This document shows, one piece after another, positions 1-9,465 of a DNA stretch of 64,000 nt. The position numbers were made by a program, and so were the translations under genes. Numbering within the stretch: position 1 is the stretch's first letter; each line of letters begins with the position of its first letter. Location of the stretch: assembly GCF_001514305.1 (NCBI RefSeq), contig NZ_KQ949076.1, forward strand, positions 478,140 to 542,139. The letters run 5' to 3'. The notes beneath the pieces were generated by a model. It was not told the DNA's origin, made no database searches, and saw only the letters and a program-made list of their open reading frames with translations. The DNA is from Streptomyces dysideae (GTDB lineage: Bacteria > Actinomycetota > Actinomycetes > Streptomycetales > Streptomycetaceae).

Positions 1-1
1 C

Positions 2-2446
2 GTGACCACGATCCGGTTCCGCTGCGCCGAGCCGGGCGCGGCGAGCTTCGCGGACCTGATCGCGCCGGGCGTCACCGCGGTCTCCCTGAACGGCCGGGAC
101 CTCGACCCCGGTGAGGTCTTCGACGGCTCCCGGATCGTCCTGGAGGACCTGGCCGCCGACAACGAGCTGACCGTCGACGCGCAGTGCGCCTACTCCCGCA
201 CCGGCGAGGGCATGCACCGCTTCGTCGACCCCGAGGACGGCGAGGTCTACCTCTACACCCAGTACGAGCCGGCCGACTCCCGCCGGGTCTTCGCCAACTT
301 CGAGCAGCCGGACCTCAAGGCGCCGTTCCGCTTCGAGGTGCGGGCGCCGGAGGGGTGGACGGTGTGGAGCAACGGCGCCGGTGAACTCGTCGACGGGGTG
401 TGGAGGTTCGCCGAGACCAAGGCGATCTCGACGTACATCACCTGCTTCGTGGCGGGCCCGTACCACTACGTCACGGACTCCTACACCAGGGTCTTCGACG
501 ACGGTACGACGCTGGAGATCCCCCTCGGCGCCATGTGCCGCAAGGGTCTCGCGCCGTACTTCGACTCCGACGACGTGTTCCTGGTGACCAAGCAGGGCCT
601 GGACTTCTTCCACGACCACTTCGACTACCCGTATCCGTTCGGGAAATACGACCAGGCGTTCGTCCCCGAGTACAACCTCGGGGCGATGGAGAACCCGGGG
701 ATGGTGACCTTCCGCGAGGAGTTCATCTTCCGCGGGAAGGTGACACGGGCGTCCTACGAGGGCCGCGCCAACGTCGTCCTGCACGAGATGGCGCACATGT
801 GGTTCGGCGACCTGGTCACCATGGAGTGGTGGGACGACCTGTGGCTGAAGGAGTCCTTCGCGGACTTCATGGGCGCGTTCTCGCTGGTCGGCGCGACCCG
901 CTTCAAGGACGGCTGGATCACCTTCGCCAACCGCCGCAAGTCATGGGCGTACCGCGCCGACCAGCTCCCGTCCACGCACCCGATCACGGCGGACATCCGC
1001 GACCTCCAGGACGCCAAGCTCAACTTCGACGGCATCACCTACGCCAAGGGCGCCTCCGTACTGAAGCAGCTGGTGGCGTACGTCGGCCAGGACGCGTTCC
1101 TGGAGGGCGCGCGGCGCTACTTCAAGCGGCACGCGTACGGCAACACGCGCCTCGGTGACCTGCTGTCGGTGCTGGCGGAGACCAGCGGCCGGGACATGGG
1201 CACGTGGGCGCGGGCGTGGCTGCAGACGGCGGGCGTCAACTCGCTGACCCCGCAGGTGCTGCTGGACGCCGAGGGCCGCGTCGACGAGGTGGCCGTCCTC
1301 CAGGAAGCCGCCGAGTCACACCCGGAGCTGCGGCCGCACCGGGTGGCGGTGGGCCTGTACCGGCGGGGCGCCGGGGGCGCGCTGGAGCGGTACGCGCGCG
1401 TGGAGACCGACGTCGAGGGGCCGCGCACGATCGTGGCGGAGCTGGCCGGTGCCGAGGCGCCGGAGCTGGTGCTGGTCAACGACGACGACCTGACGTACTG
1501 CAAGATCCGCTTCGACACGGCCTCGCTGGAGACGCTGAAGGAACACCTCGGCGCGCTCACCGACCCGCTGGCCCGTGCCCTGTGCTGGTCGGCGCTGTGG
1601 AACATGACGCGGGACGCGCTGCTGCCGGCGCGGGACTTCGTGGACCTGGTGCTGCGGTACGCGGGGCGCGAGTCCGACATCGGCGTGCTGCAGATGCTGC
1701 ACGCGTGGGCGAACTCCTCGCTGGTCAACTATGTGGCGCCCGACTGGCGTCCGGAGGGCGAGCGGCTGCTGGCCGAGGGTGCCCTGCGGGAGCTGCGGGA
1801 CGCCGAGCCGGGCGGCGAGCCCCAGCTGGCGTGGGCGCGGTTCTTCGCGTCGGTGGCGTCCCGCGCGTCCGACTTCCAGCTGCTCCAGGGCCTGCTGGAC
1901 GGCACGGCGAAGATCGACGGTCTTGACGTGGACCAGGAGCTGCGCTGGGCGTTCCTGCAGCCGCTGGCCGCGCACGGGATCGCCGGCGAGCCGGTGCTGG
2001 CGGCCGAACTGGCCCGCGACGACACGGCGTCCGGCAAGCGCCACCAGGTCCGCTGCCTCGCCGCCCGCCCGTCGGCGGCCGTCAAGGCGCAGGCGTGGGC
2101 GCAGGTCGTGGAGTCCGACGCCCTCTCCAACGCCCTGGTCGAGGCGACCATCGCGGGCTTCACCCAGCCGTCCCAGCGGGAGCTGCTCGCGCCGTACGCG
2201 GCGAAGTACTTCGCGGCGATCGAACGGGTGTGGGAGCAGCGGTCCATCCAGATCGGCATGGACGTGGTCGGAGGCATGTTCCCGTCCCTCCAGCACTCAC
2301 CGGAGACCCTCGACGCGACGGACGCCTGGCTCGCCGCCCACGAGGACGCGGCACCGGCGCTGCGCAGGCTGGTGCTGGAGGCGCGGGACGATCTGGCGCG
2401 GGGGCTGCGCGGACAGGCGTGCGACGCGGAGACGGCCGACCAGTGA
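2..2446 (+). CDS. pepN: M1 family aminopeptidase N (5' end outside window)
   Basis: Zinc metallo-aminopeptidase of the gluzincin (M1) family, expected to remove N-terminal residues from peptides in the cytoplasm. In this frame the exopeptidase motif GAMEN lies near residue 227, the zinc site HEMAH at 261-265, and the third ligand Glu in KESFA at about 284 (HExxH-18-E). A long helical C-terminal domain follows. The frame is open to the left edge. Alignment by eye with the second aminopeptidase at 19739 shows that the codon at base 2 corresponds to an internal Val about 42 residues into that protein, so the true start is upstream and the GTG here is not it. A strong hairpin follows the stop. 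Function is confident from the motifs; the substrate range is not known. Confidence 0.95.
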   Translation: MTTIRFRCAEPGAASFADLIAPGVTAVSLNGRDLDPGEVFDGSRIVLEDLAADNELTVDAQCAYSRTGEGMHRFVDPEDGEVYLYTQYEPADSRRVFANFEQPDLKAPFRFEVRAPEGWTVWSNGAGELVDGVWRFAETKAISTYITCFVAGPYHYVTDSYTRVFDDGTTLEIPLGAMCRKGLAPYFDSDDVFLVTKQGLDFFHDHFDYPYPFGKYDQAFVPEYNLGAMENPGMVTFREEFIFRGKVTRASYEGRANVVLHEMAHMWFGDLVTMEWWDDLWLKESFADFMGAFSLVGATRFKDGWITFANRRKSWAYRADQLPSTHPITADIRDLQDAKLNFDGITYAKGASVLKQLVAYVGQDAFLEGARRYFKRHAYGNTRLGDLLSVLAETSGRDMGTWARAWLQTAGVNSLTPQVLLDAEGRVDEVAVLQEAAESHPELRPHRVAVGLYRRGAGGALERYARVETDVEGPRTIVAELAGAEAPELVLVNDDDLTYCKIRFDTASLETLKEHLGALTDPLARALCWSALWNMTRDALLPARDFVDLVLRYAGRESDIGVLQMLHAWANSSLVNYVAPDWRPEGERLLAEGALRELRDAEPGGEPQLAWARFFASVASRASDFQLLQGLLDGTAKIDGLDVDQELRWAFLQPLAAHGIAGEPVLAAELARDDTASGKRHQVRCLAARPSAAVKAQAWAQVVESDALSNALVEATIAGFTQPSQRELLAPYAAKYFAAIERVWEQRSIQIGMDVVGGMFPSLQHSPETLDATDAWLAAHEDAAPALRRLVLEARDDLARGLRGQACDAETADQ

Positions 2447-2517
2447 CCTCCGGCCTGGTCTCTGGCCCGTGATTCGGCTTTCCGGCACCGTTACGGAATT
2501 CAGGCAACAGGAGCCGT

Positions 2518-2550
2518 AACCCCTGGTCCACCCCTAATGGACCAGGGGTT
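2518..2550 (+). terminator. Rho-independent-like terminator after pepN
   Basis: Perfect 13-bp inverted repeat (arms AACCCCTGGTCCA and TGGACCAGGGGTT) with a 7-nt loop, about 70 nt after the stop of the first aminopeptidase gene. There is no long T tract, as is usual in high-GC actinomycetes. Confidence 0.8.
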
Positions 2551-2663
2551 TCCCTGCCTACTCGGCAACCGAACACCCGTCCTTTAGGGCTGTCTTGTCT
2601 GGATTTGTCGACGGGCGTGTAACAGCGGTTAAGGGACGGATCGGATGCGGAAGCCTCCGAGCC

Positions 2664-3722
2664 ATGAACCACAACACGCCACTCCCCCCGCTCTCGCCCC
2701 GCCCCCTCCGCCACCTCTCCGAGGTGCACCGCCGGGTACTGACGGCCGCCCAGCTGAAGGCGCACGGCGTCTCGTCGGCGGAAGTGAACGAGCAGTGCCG
2801 CCCCGGCGGCCCCTGGCAACAGCTCCTCCCCAGCGTCTACGTCCTCCACCCCGGCCCGCCGACCAGCGAGGAGCGGTTGCACGCGGTGCTGATGTTCGCC
2901 GCGCGGGAGCGGACGGCCGGGGTCCCGGTCCAGCCGGGCGCGGAGGAACCGCACCGCCCGGCCTACGCGGAGGCGATGATCACCGGCCTGGCGGCGCTGA
3001 CCCTGCACGGCTTCTCCGCGACGCCGCCCCTGACCGCCCTGGACACGTTCGACGTCCTGGTCCCGAGGATGCGCCGGCTGCGCTCCACGGGCAGCGCCCG
3101 CATCGTCCGCACCCCGGCCATGCCGACCCCGCAGCAGGTGACGGGCGTTCCGGTGGCCCCGGTGCCGCGCGCGCTGGCCGACGCGGTCTCCGAACTGACG
3201 GACGCCGGCGCCGTACGCCGCCTCCTGACCGAGGCGGTACGCGGTAGGCACTGCGAACCGGCGTCGGTGGTAAGGGAGTTGAACCAGGCCAAGCTGCTCA
3301 GCCGCCCGTATGTGGTGGACGCCGTGGAGTCACTGATCGCGGAGGGCCGGGCCATCTCGGAGGACCGCCTGTACCGGATGGTCTACGAGTACGGCCTCCC
3401 CGACCCGGTCTGGAACGTCGATCTGCGCCTGCCGGGCGGCCCGCACCTCGGCGGCCTGGACGCCTACTGGCCGGAGCAGGCGGTGGCGGTGGAACTGGAC
3501 ACGCGGGCACCCCGCCAAGGCCATCGGCAGGACGACGACGCCCTGTGGTCGGAGTACGCCCGCAAACGCGAGCACCTGGAGCGGCTGGGCATCACGGTCG
3601 TCCACCTCACGCCGAAGAAGCTGCGGGACGCGATGGAACAGCAGGCGACGGTGGTCCGTACGGCCCTGATGGCGTCGGCGGACCGTGATCCGGCGGCGTA
3701 TGTCGTGGTGCTGCCGCGCTGA
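2664..3722 (+). CDS. AbiEi-like / DUF559-like endonuclease-fold protein
   Basis: A 352-residue protein. The N-terminal third (LTAAQLKAHGVSSAEVN, then a winged-helix-like stretch) resembles the AbiEi antitoxin-type DNA-binding domain. The middle part (ALTLHGF, VLVPRMRRLRSTG) fits the same type IV antitoxin-like family. The C-terminal part has an Asp at 266, Glu at 277 and Asp at 279 in the order D-x10-E-x-D, followed by RKREHLERLGITVV, which looks like the restriction-endonuclease-like fold of DUF559/Vsr proteins. The ATG at 2664 was chosen; the frame is open 69 nt further upstream but from a weak start. The gene stands alone with no partner toxin beside it. Such proteins are common in Streptomyces and the function is not established. 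Nuclease activity is inference only. Confidence 0.7.
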   Translation: MNHNTPLPPLSPRPLRHLSEVHRRVLTAAQLKAHGVSSAEVNEQCRPGGPWQQLLPSVYVLHPGPPTSEERLHAVLMFAARERTAGVPVQPGAEEPHRPAYAEAMITGLAALTLHGFSATPPLTALDTFDVLVPRMRRLRSTGSARIVRTPAMPTPQQVTGVPVAPVPRALADAVSELTDAGAVRRLLTEAVRGRHCEPASVVRELNQAKLLSRPYVVDAVESLIAEGRAISEDRLYRMVYEYGLPDPVWNVDLRLPGGPHLGGLDAYWPEQAVAVELDTRAPRQGHRQDDDALWSEYARKREHLERLGITVVHLTPKKLRDAMEQQATVVRTALMASADRDPAAYVVVLPR

Positions 3723-3808
3723 CCACCGCGGACGGGGTGCCCCATGAGTGGGGCACCCTGACCGGTGCCGACGGCAGTCCCTGCTGAGGGCCGTCCCCTT
3801 GGCCGCGC

Positions 3809-4465
3809 TCAGAGGTCGTCCACGTCGACCAGGCCGTCCTGGATGGCGCGGGCCACCAGGCTTGCCTTGGTGCGTGCGGGGCGGCCGACGTTCGCGTACT
3901 TGATCCGCACCCGGTCCAGATACGAGTTGACCGTCCGTACGGAGATGCCGAGACGCTGCGCGACCAACTCCTTCGACTCCGACTGGAACCACTCGATGAG
4001 CACGTTCTCCTCGCGCAGGGAGAGCTGGGGGCGGTCGGCGCGGGTGTTCGTGCCCAGCGCGCCGGCCAGCGCGGGCGGCATGTAGGGCCGCTCGTCCGCT
4101 GCCGCCAGCGTCGCCTCGACCAGGTGGTCTCGGCCCTCGCTCTTGGTCAGATAGGTCGCGGCTCCCAGGTCCAGGCAGCTGAGCGCTGTCTTCTCGTCGT
4201 CCCGCATCGAGTAGACGACCACCTGCCGCCCGGCGTCGACGAGTCTTCGGAGGCTGCCGAAGGCGGGGCCGCCTTCGCCCAGTTGCAGATCGAGGACGAC
4301 GACATCGGCCGTGCTGCCCGGCTCGGTCCAGGCTTCCCGTACGGAGTCGCCGGCCGCGACCACGGTGATGGGCCGCCGTGATGCGGCGTACCACGCCTCC
4401 ACACCCGAGAGGATGGCGGGATGGTCGTCGACGACGACCACGCTGACCGGTGCGTTGTCACTCAT
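3809..4465 (-). CDS. NarL/LuxR-type response regulator
   Basis: A 218-residue two-component response regulator. The receiver domain carries the acidic pair at Asp13-Asp14, the phospho-acceptor Asp59 (VVLDLQ) and the Lys in YLTKSEG. The C-terminal LuxR-type helix-turn-helix reads LSLREENVLIEWFQ and VAQRLGISVRTVNSYLDRV. Its ATG overlaps the TGA of the upstream sensor gene as ATGA (4 bp), so the two are translationally coupled and almost certainly a cognate pair. The regulon is not evident from the window. Confidence 0.93.
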   Translation of the reverse strand: MSDNAPVSVVVVDDHPAILSGVEAWYAASRRPITVVAAGDSVREAWTEPGSTADVVVLDLQLGEGGPAFGSLRRLVDAGRQVVVYSMRDDEKTALSCLDLGAATYLTKSEGRDHLVEATLAAADERPYMPPALAGALGTNTRADRPQLSLREENVLIEWFQSESKELVAQRLGISVRTVNSYLDRVRIKYANVGRPARTKASLVARAIQDGLVDVDDL

Positions 4466-6876
4466 GTGAGGTCAACTCCAGAGGCTGCGGGTCTTCTCCA
4501 GTCGGCCTCCACCCACACACTTCCGCCGCGCGTCGTTCGCGCCACGGTCACCTTCGCGTCCGTGGCACGGTCGTGTGCCTGAGCGGCCTCTTCCGTGCCG
4601 CGGCCGTCGGCGCAGTCCTCGCTGACCACGCTCACGCGTACCGCGCGGGGCGTCCACACGACAGTCACCCGCGCGGTCGAGCGGGTACGGCCCAGAATCA
4701 CCGCCACCGGGTCGACCAACTCCCTGCGTACCTCCACGGGCACCTCACCCGGCCGACCTCGTACGGCCAGGCTGACCGTCACCCCCTGGTGCTCGACCAC
4801 CTCGACGCATGCCCGCAACTCGTTCAGCAGCGGGTCGGAGACGGCATCGCTCTCCGCGAACAGGCGGCGCATACGGGCGGCTTCCACGCCGCACCGCAGC
4901 CTGACCTCCTCGTCGTGCGGGCTCAGCACACCGTGGCCGAGGCCCACGAGCAGCGGCACTGTCGTCGCCGTCAGCGCGCGGTAGCGCTCCTTGTGATCAC
5001 GCTGCATGTCCTCGTGGATGCGTTCCCGGGTACGCAGTTCTTCCTCCTGTGCGGCCGCGGTCCCCGCTGCCGGCGCCGTACCGTGCAGCAGGTACGTCAT
5101 TAGTACACCGACGGAGAGCTGGAAGCCGCAGGCGGATATCGTGGAGATCCCCATGACGGCCGACTCGGCGGCGGTGGGCGCCCCCGACAAGAACACAGCG
5201 GTCGCGTTGAGCCCCATATGCGCCCCGAGGAACGCCGCGTACACCCTGACCCGCAGGTCTGCCAGCAGGAACAGCGCATGCCAGCCGACCACTCCGAACG
5301 CCCAGTCCGCCGGACCTGTCGACTGCTCCGGCGGGAGCGTGAACGCGCATACCGCCGAAACGGCCAGCACCGAGCCCAGGCTCCACCCGCGCACCCTCGG
5401 CGGGATCTGCCTGCCGCGCAGCAGATAGGCGCCCCCGGTCACCGCGACGGCGGCGAGGCAGACGAAGGCGGCTGTCTGGGCCCACGCAGGGCGGTACACG
5501 TCCTGGTGGACCATGAGCCGGCGCAGCGAGATGGCGAACTGCCACACCAGGCTGATCAGCAGCACAGCCAGTTGGGCCCCGTAAAGGAGCTGCCCGCGGA
5601 TGAAGCGGACGACAGCCGTGTGCTGTGGCTGGGCGCGGGGCGGGCGCGGTACGCCCGTCATGTGCGCTCCGTCCCCTGCCTGTGACGCCCGGGCCCCGCC
5701 GTGCCAGCGCCACTGCACGCGGGTCCCGGTGCCCGGATGCGAGGTGACGCAAGCGGAGCCTCCGACCGCGTGCATCCTGCCGATGATGGAACCGGAAATG
5801 CCCCGGCGCCGTGCGGGGACGGACTCCGGGTCGAAGCCCCGTCCCGCGTCGGACAGTTCGACGACGACGCCGTCCCCCTCCGTCCATGCCCTGAGCTCCG
5901 CTTCCCGCACCCCGGCATGGCGTGCCACATTGGTGACGGCCTCCCGGACCCCGTTGAATATCGCGAGCCCAGGGCCGGACGGAATCGCGAGCGGACCATC
6001 GACGCGCGTCTTGAGTTGCACCCTGGCCTTTCCCTCACCCTCGGGCACGCAGCCGAGAAGCGCCGCGAGGTCGATGCTCCCCGTCTCGAATCCGGGCACG
6101 GCGGACAATGCCTCCAGATCCTGTCTGGCACGTGGAGGCAGCCACGACCAGTCCCGGCCGTCGCCCTGGGAGACCATCAGCAGCGTCGCGCTCGCCGTGT
6201 CGTGCAGGGTCGCCAGGTACTCGCGCTCGGTCGCCCTCCGTGCGGCGGCGGCATCTGCCTCCCGGCGCGCCGCCGCCCTGGCCGCGGCCGACCGGTCAGC
6301 CGCCCTGGCCAGCGCCCGAACGATGAGGTAAGCGGCCCTCGACAGGGTCACCTGGACAAACATGCGCACCAGGGGGATCAAGTCCGGGCTGTGGCCAGGC
6401 GAGGAGAGGACATCGCCCAGCACGCAGACGACGGCCCCCGACGCGGCCAGGGCAGCCCCGGCCACTGGGCGCGTCGCCCACTCGTACTGGAAAGCGACGA
6501 CGCTGATGCCGACAACCGCCTCCACCATCACATTCCCGCCGTCGCCGCCGAGCACGGGCTGAGACAGCCCCGTCAACACCAACACGGCCGCGTCCAACGT
6601 CCACAGCAGGGCGAGCGGGAACAGGCGCGGGCGGCGCAGCGCGTAGAGGCGCACACCACAGGCGAGAAGAGCGGGCACCAGCAGAGACACCGCCAGGGGA
6701 ATGTCCGCCACGTCCGCCGAGACGACGCCCAGCGCACCGCACAGGCAGACCACCGTGGACCGGAGCCACACCCCGAACCGCTCCAGGGCCAGGTTCAACA
6801 GGCGCTCGCTGGACCTGGGGCCGTCCAACGGCTCGGCGGCTCCATCACCGTTCCCCTCGTACCCCCCAAGCCGCAT
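4462..6876 (-). CDS. Sensor histidine kinase fused to a degenerate second kinase-like half
   Basis: One 804-residue frame contains two sensor modules. Half 1 (about 1-405) has several membrane segments, a coiled linker, a HisKA_3-type dimerisation helix with the phospho-His in ATLHDTASATLL (about residue 222), and a HATPase_c domain with an N box (NGVREAVTNVARHA) and a G box (DAGRGFD). Half 2 (about 406-804) again has membrane segments (QLLYGAQLAVLLISLVWQF onward) and a cytoplasmic part, but no recognisable phospho-His or ATP-binding boxes. An internal ATG at 5661 is preceded by GGAG at good spacing, suggesting a former gene boundary. The start at 6876 is preferred over 6981 because a TACGCT hexamer sits 7 nt upstream, as in leaderless actinomycete transcripts. 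Coupled to the response regulator by an ATGA overlap. Confidence 0.88.
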   Translation of the reverse strand: MRLGGYEGNGDGAAEPLDGPRSSERLLNLALERFGVWLRSTVVCLCGALGVVSADVADIPLAVSLLVPALLACGVRLYALRRPRLFPLALLWTLDAAVLVLTGLSQPVLGGDGGNVMVEAVVGISVVAFQYEWATRPVAGAALAASGAVVCVLGDVLSSPGHSPDLIPLVRMFVQVTLSRAAYLIVRALARAADRSAAARAAARREADAAAARRATEREYLATLHDTASATLLMVSQGDGRDWSWLPPRARQDLEALSAVPGFETGSIDLAALLGCVPEGEGKARVQLKTRVDGPLAIPSGPGLAIFNGVREAVTNVARHAGVREAELRAWTEGDGVVVELSDAGRGFDPESVPARRRGISGSIIGRMHAVGGSACVTSHPGTGTRVQWRWHGGARASQAGDGAHMTGVPRPPRAQPQHTAVVRFIRGQLLYGAQLAVLLISLVWQFAISLRRLMVHQDVYRPAWAQTAAFVCLAAVAVTGGAYLLRGRQIPPRVRGWSLGSVLAVSAVCAFTLPPEQSTGPADWAFGVVGWHALFLLADLRVRVYAAFLGAHMGLNATAVFLSGAPTAAESAVMGISTISACGFQLSVGVLMTYLLHGTAPAAGTAAAQEEELRTRERIHEDMQRDHKERYRALTATTVPLLVGLGHGVLSPHDEEVRLRCGVEAARMRRLFAESDAVSDPLLNELRACVEVVEHQGVTVSLAVRGRPGEVPVEVRRELVDPVAVILGRTRSTARVTVVWTPRAVRVSVVSEDCADGRGTEEAAQAHDRATDAKVTVARTTRGGSVWVEADWRRPAASGVDLT

Positions 6877-6883
6877 GGAGCCA

Positions 6884-6889
6884 AGCGTA
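6884..6889 (-). promoter_or_regulatory. Candidate -10 box for a leaderless sensor-kinase transcript
   Basis: TACGCT on the minus strand lies exactly 7 nt before the ATG at 6876. That spacing places transcription start at the start codon. No convincing -35 hexamer was seen and no Shine-Dalgarno precedes this ATG. Inference from spacing only. Confidence 0.4.
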
Positions 6890-6916
6890 GTTGACCGGTG
6901 TGGGGCGGCCGCTCCT

Positions 6917-6963
6917 TGTGGGGCGAACGACCGGCACACCCAGTGACCGGGCCGGGCTACTGT
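6917..6963 (+). repeat. Promoter-like repeat, copy A
   Basis: A 33-nt core (6917-6949, beginning TGTGGGGCGAACGACC) matches 30 of 33 positions with the minus strand at 9376-9408, in front of the secreted lipase-like gene. In both copies a plausible -10 hexamer (here TACTGT at 6958-6963) follows at similar spacing, and the similarity continues into TGTCCGC just beyond. This suggests a shared promoter or operator rather than coding homology. Confidence 0.6.
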
Positions 6964-6974
6964 CCGCCCAGGCC

Positions 6975-7175
6975 GCGGCAACCTGGCAAGCCCACGACAA
7001 GAACTGCAAGACCTTCACGGACGCCAACGCCCAGAGCCTCGGTTCGGCCTGCGCGGAGGTGCAGAAGCGCGTCACCGACGCCGACTCGGTCAACGGTTAC
7101 CGCGGGAGAGTGACCGTCAACCCCACTGCGGGTAACTGGATGAAGCCGACCACCTACGTCTTTGGTAGTTGTTGA
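6975..7175 (+). pseudogene. Fragment of an unrecognised gene abutting an IS element
   Basis: An open frame with coding-like composition (KNCKTFTDANAQSLGSAC, VNGYRGRVTVNPTAGNWM) but no plausible start or ribosome site. It begins right after promoter-like copy A and ends where the IS5-type element begins. Two Cys and a Gly/Asn-rich tail would suit a small secreted protein, but no family was recognised. Probably a remnant cut at both ends. Confidence 0.35.
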
Positions 7176-7249
7176 CTTTTCGATCTTGAGGGATGCGCGT
7201 CGAACGGGAGTCCCGATTGGGTGATCGTGGGGCGCTTGGCGCATACGGA

Positions 7250-7304
7250 CAGGGCCTCCTGAACAGCTCGTTGGTGTCGAATCACCGAGCAGCAGGAGGC
7301 CCTG
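7250..7304 (+). promoter_or_regulatory. Hairpin sequestering the transposase ribosome binding site
   Basis: Perfect 12-bp inverted repeat (CAGGGCCTCCTG at 7250-7261 and CAGGAGGCCCTG at 7293-7304). The downstream arm contains the AGGAGG ribosome site and ends directly before the ATG at 7305. Such a stem would hide the ribosome site in transcripts that read in from outside, a known way for insertion sequences to limit transposase synthesis. Confidence 0.65.
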
Positions 7305-7937
7305 ATGCAGCAGTCTTCCGTGCCGACGGCCGGGCAGTCCAGCTCGGTCACCTGGGAGTGTGACTGTCTGGCTCACCGGTTCGGAAACGCCGCCGACAAC
7401 GGGTTGCGGCAGCCGCGCTACCCGACGGACATGACGGACGTGGAGTGGGCGGCCGTCCGGCCGTTGCTGCCGGTGCCGGGCTGGATGCGCGGTCGCGATG
7501 GCCGGCCGGAGGCGTACTGCCACCGGGCTGTACTCGATGCGATCCGCTACCTCGTCGACAACGGCATCAAGTGGCGGGCGATGCCGGCCGACTTCCCGCC
7601 GTGGGACCGGGTGTACGCGTTCTTCCGCCGCTGGCGCGACCATGGCCTGGTCAAGGAGTTCCACGACCGGCTACGTGCGCAGGTCCGCGAGAAGGCGGGC
7701 CGCGACGCGGAGCCGACGGCCGCAGTGATCGACTCGCAGTCGGTGAAGGCGGACCGCCCCGTCAGCCACGACGCCACGCTCTACAAAGATCGCAACACCG
7801 TCGAGCGCGCCATCAACAAGTTCAAGGAATCGCGAGGGCTGGCCACCCGCTACGACAAGACACCCGAGAGCTACGCCGTAGGACTCCACCTGCGCGGATC
7901 CATCCTCTGGCTACGCAGCCTGCCAGCCCTCCCGTGA
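7305..7937 (+). pseudogene. IS5-family transposase with internal deletion
   Basis: The first 140 or so residues match the DUF4096-type N-terminal region of IS5-family DDE transposases (YPTDMTDVEWAAVRPLLP, GIKWRAMPADFPPW) and reach the first catalytic Asp in AVIDSQSVKAD. The frame then jumps to the extreme C-terminal region (YKDRNTVERAINKFKE, ATRYDKTPESYAVGLHLR). The segment that should carry the second Asp is missing; the C-terminal Glu of the NTVER motif remains. The product is 210 residues, clearly shorter than a full transposase. The deletion is in frame, so a protein could be made, but it should be inactive. Confidence 0.85.
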
Positions 7938-7966
7938 TCTCAACTCAGAACAGGCCCTAGTTTGAG

Positions 7967-8114
7967 GGGTCTTCGAAGTTGAGCGGTGCGCGGACGCCGA
8001 CTGGTAAGCCGCGAGGATGTGACAGTTTCCGCGGGAGTGTCACATCCCCGGCTTGCGAGGGCCCTGGAGGCGGACGCCGACCAACAGGGGCGCACCGCTC
8101 AAGTTCGAAGACCC
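7967..8114. mobile_element. MITE-like miniature element, copy 1 (148 bp)
   Basis: Non-coding element bounded by 25-bp terminal inverted repeats (outer bases GGGTCTTCGAAGTTGAGC; one mismatch between ends) and flanked by a perfect 8-bp direct repeat AGTTTGAG (7959-7966 and 8115-8122), the signature of transposition. Inside is a second palindrome (GGATGTGACA at 8015-8024, TGTCACATCC at 8038-8047), so the whole element can fold into a long hairpin. The GGGTCTTC-type ends and 8-bp duplication suit the ISL3 family; the family assignment is inference. Copy 2 is at 37406-37559. Confidence 0.9.
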
Positions 8115-8347
8115 AGTTTGAGCAAAGTCAGGTCCTCCGCCTCGCACAGCACTGGCCCGGGAACGGCGTCATCACAGACGCCCTCGGCCGGCTCGAAGCT
8201 CTGCCGAACCCAGGCTGACCAGCAGCACTTCGTCCCCACGAGCGGCACCACCACGACCGGAGCCGTGGAACCCGGCGCCCACCCGGTGCGACAGCCGGGC
8301 CACCCGCCTGCCCGCAAGCAGAGATCTCCCCTACGAACAAGCAGAAA

Positions 8348-8373
8348 GGGCCCGTCAGCAAGCTGACGGACCC
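8348..8373 (-). terminator. Terminator of the lipase-like gene
   Basis: Inverted repeat GGGCCCGTCAG / CTGACGGACCC (one mismatch, 4-nt loop), located 17 nt past the stop of the minus-strand gene ending at 8390. Confidence 0.7.
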
Positions 8374-8389
8374 TCATGCACGATCGATG

Positions 8390-9280
<891 letters not shown>

Positions 9281-9361
9281 GGACGGGTCCTTTCAAGGAG
9301 GCGAGGTGAGCGGGGTTGCACGGGAGGCACCGCGGCCGGTGCCAGTCCCGAACTGCGGACA

Positions 9362-9408
9362 CGCTAGCCAGACTCGGTCGCTGAGTGTGCCGGTCGTTTG
9401 CCCCACAG
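9362..9408 (-). repeat. Promoter-like repeat, copy B, upstream of the lipase-like gene
   Basis: The minus-strand core at 9376-9408 matches copy A (6917-6949) at 30 of 33 positions. A -10-like TAGCGT (9362-9367) follows and would start transcription about 70-75 nt before the lipase ATG at 9280. The two copies point toward each other. Confidence 0.6.
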
Positions 9409-9465
9409 CCGCCCGCGACCATGCTCCTGGGCGACTATCCTGGTTGGGTGTAGCACTTGGTCGGG

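Larger units (their letters stand above)
7176..7958 (+). mobile_element. Decayed IS5-family insertion sequence
   Basis: The segment around the transposase frame at 7305-7937. The outer limits are approximate, because no convincing terminal inverted repeats or target duplication could be paired by eye. The left end interrupts the fragment ending at about 7175. The right end is within a few bases of the target duplication of the miniature element that follows. Because the transposase lacks its central catalytic part, the element cannot be autonomous. Confidence 0.55.
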
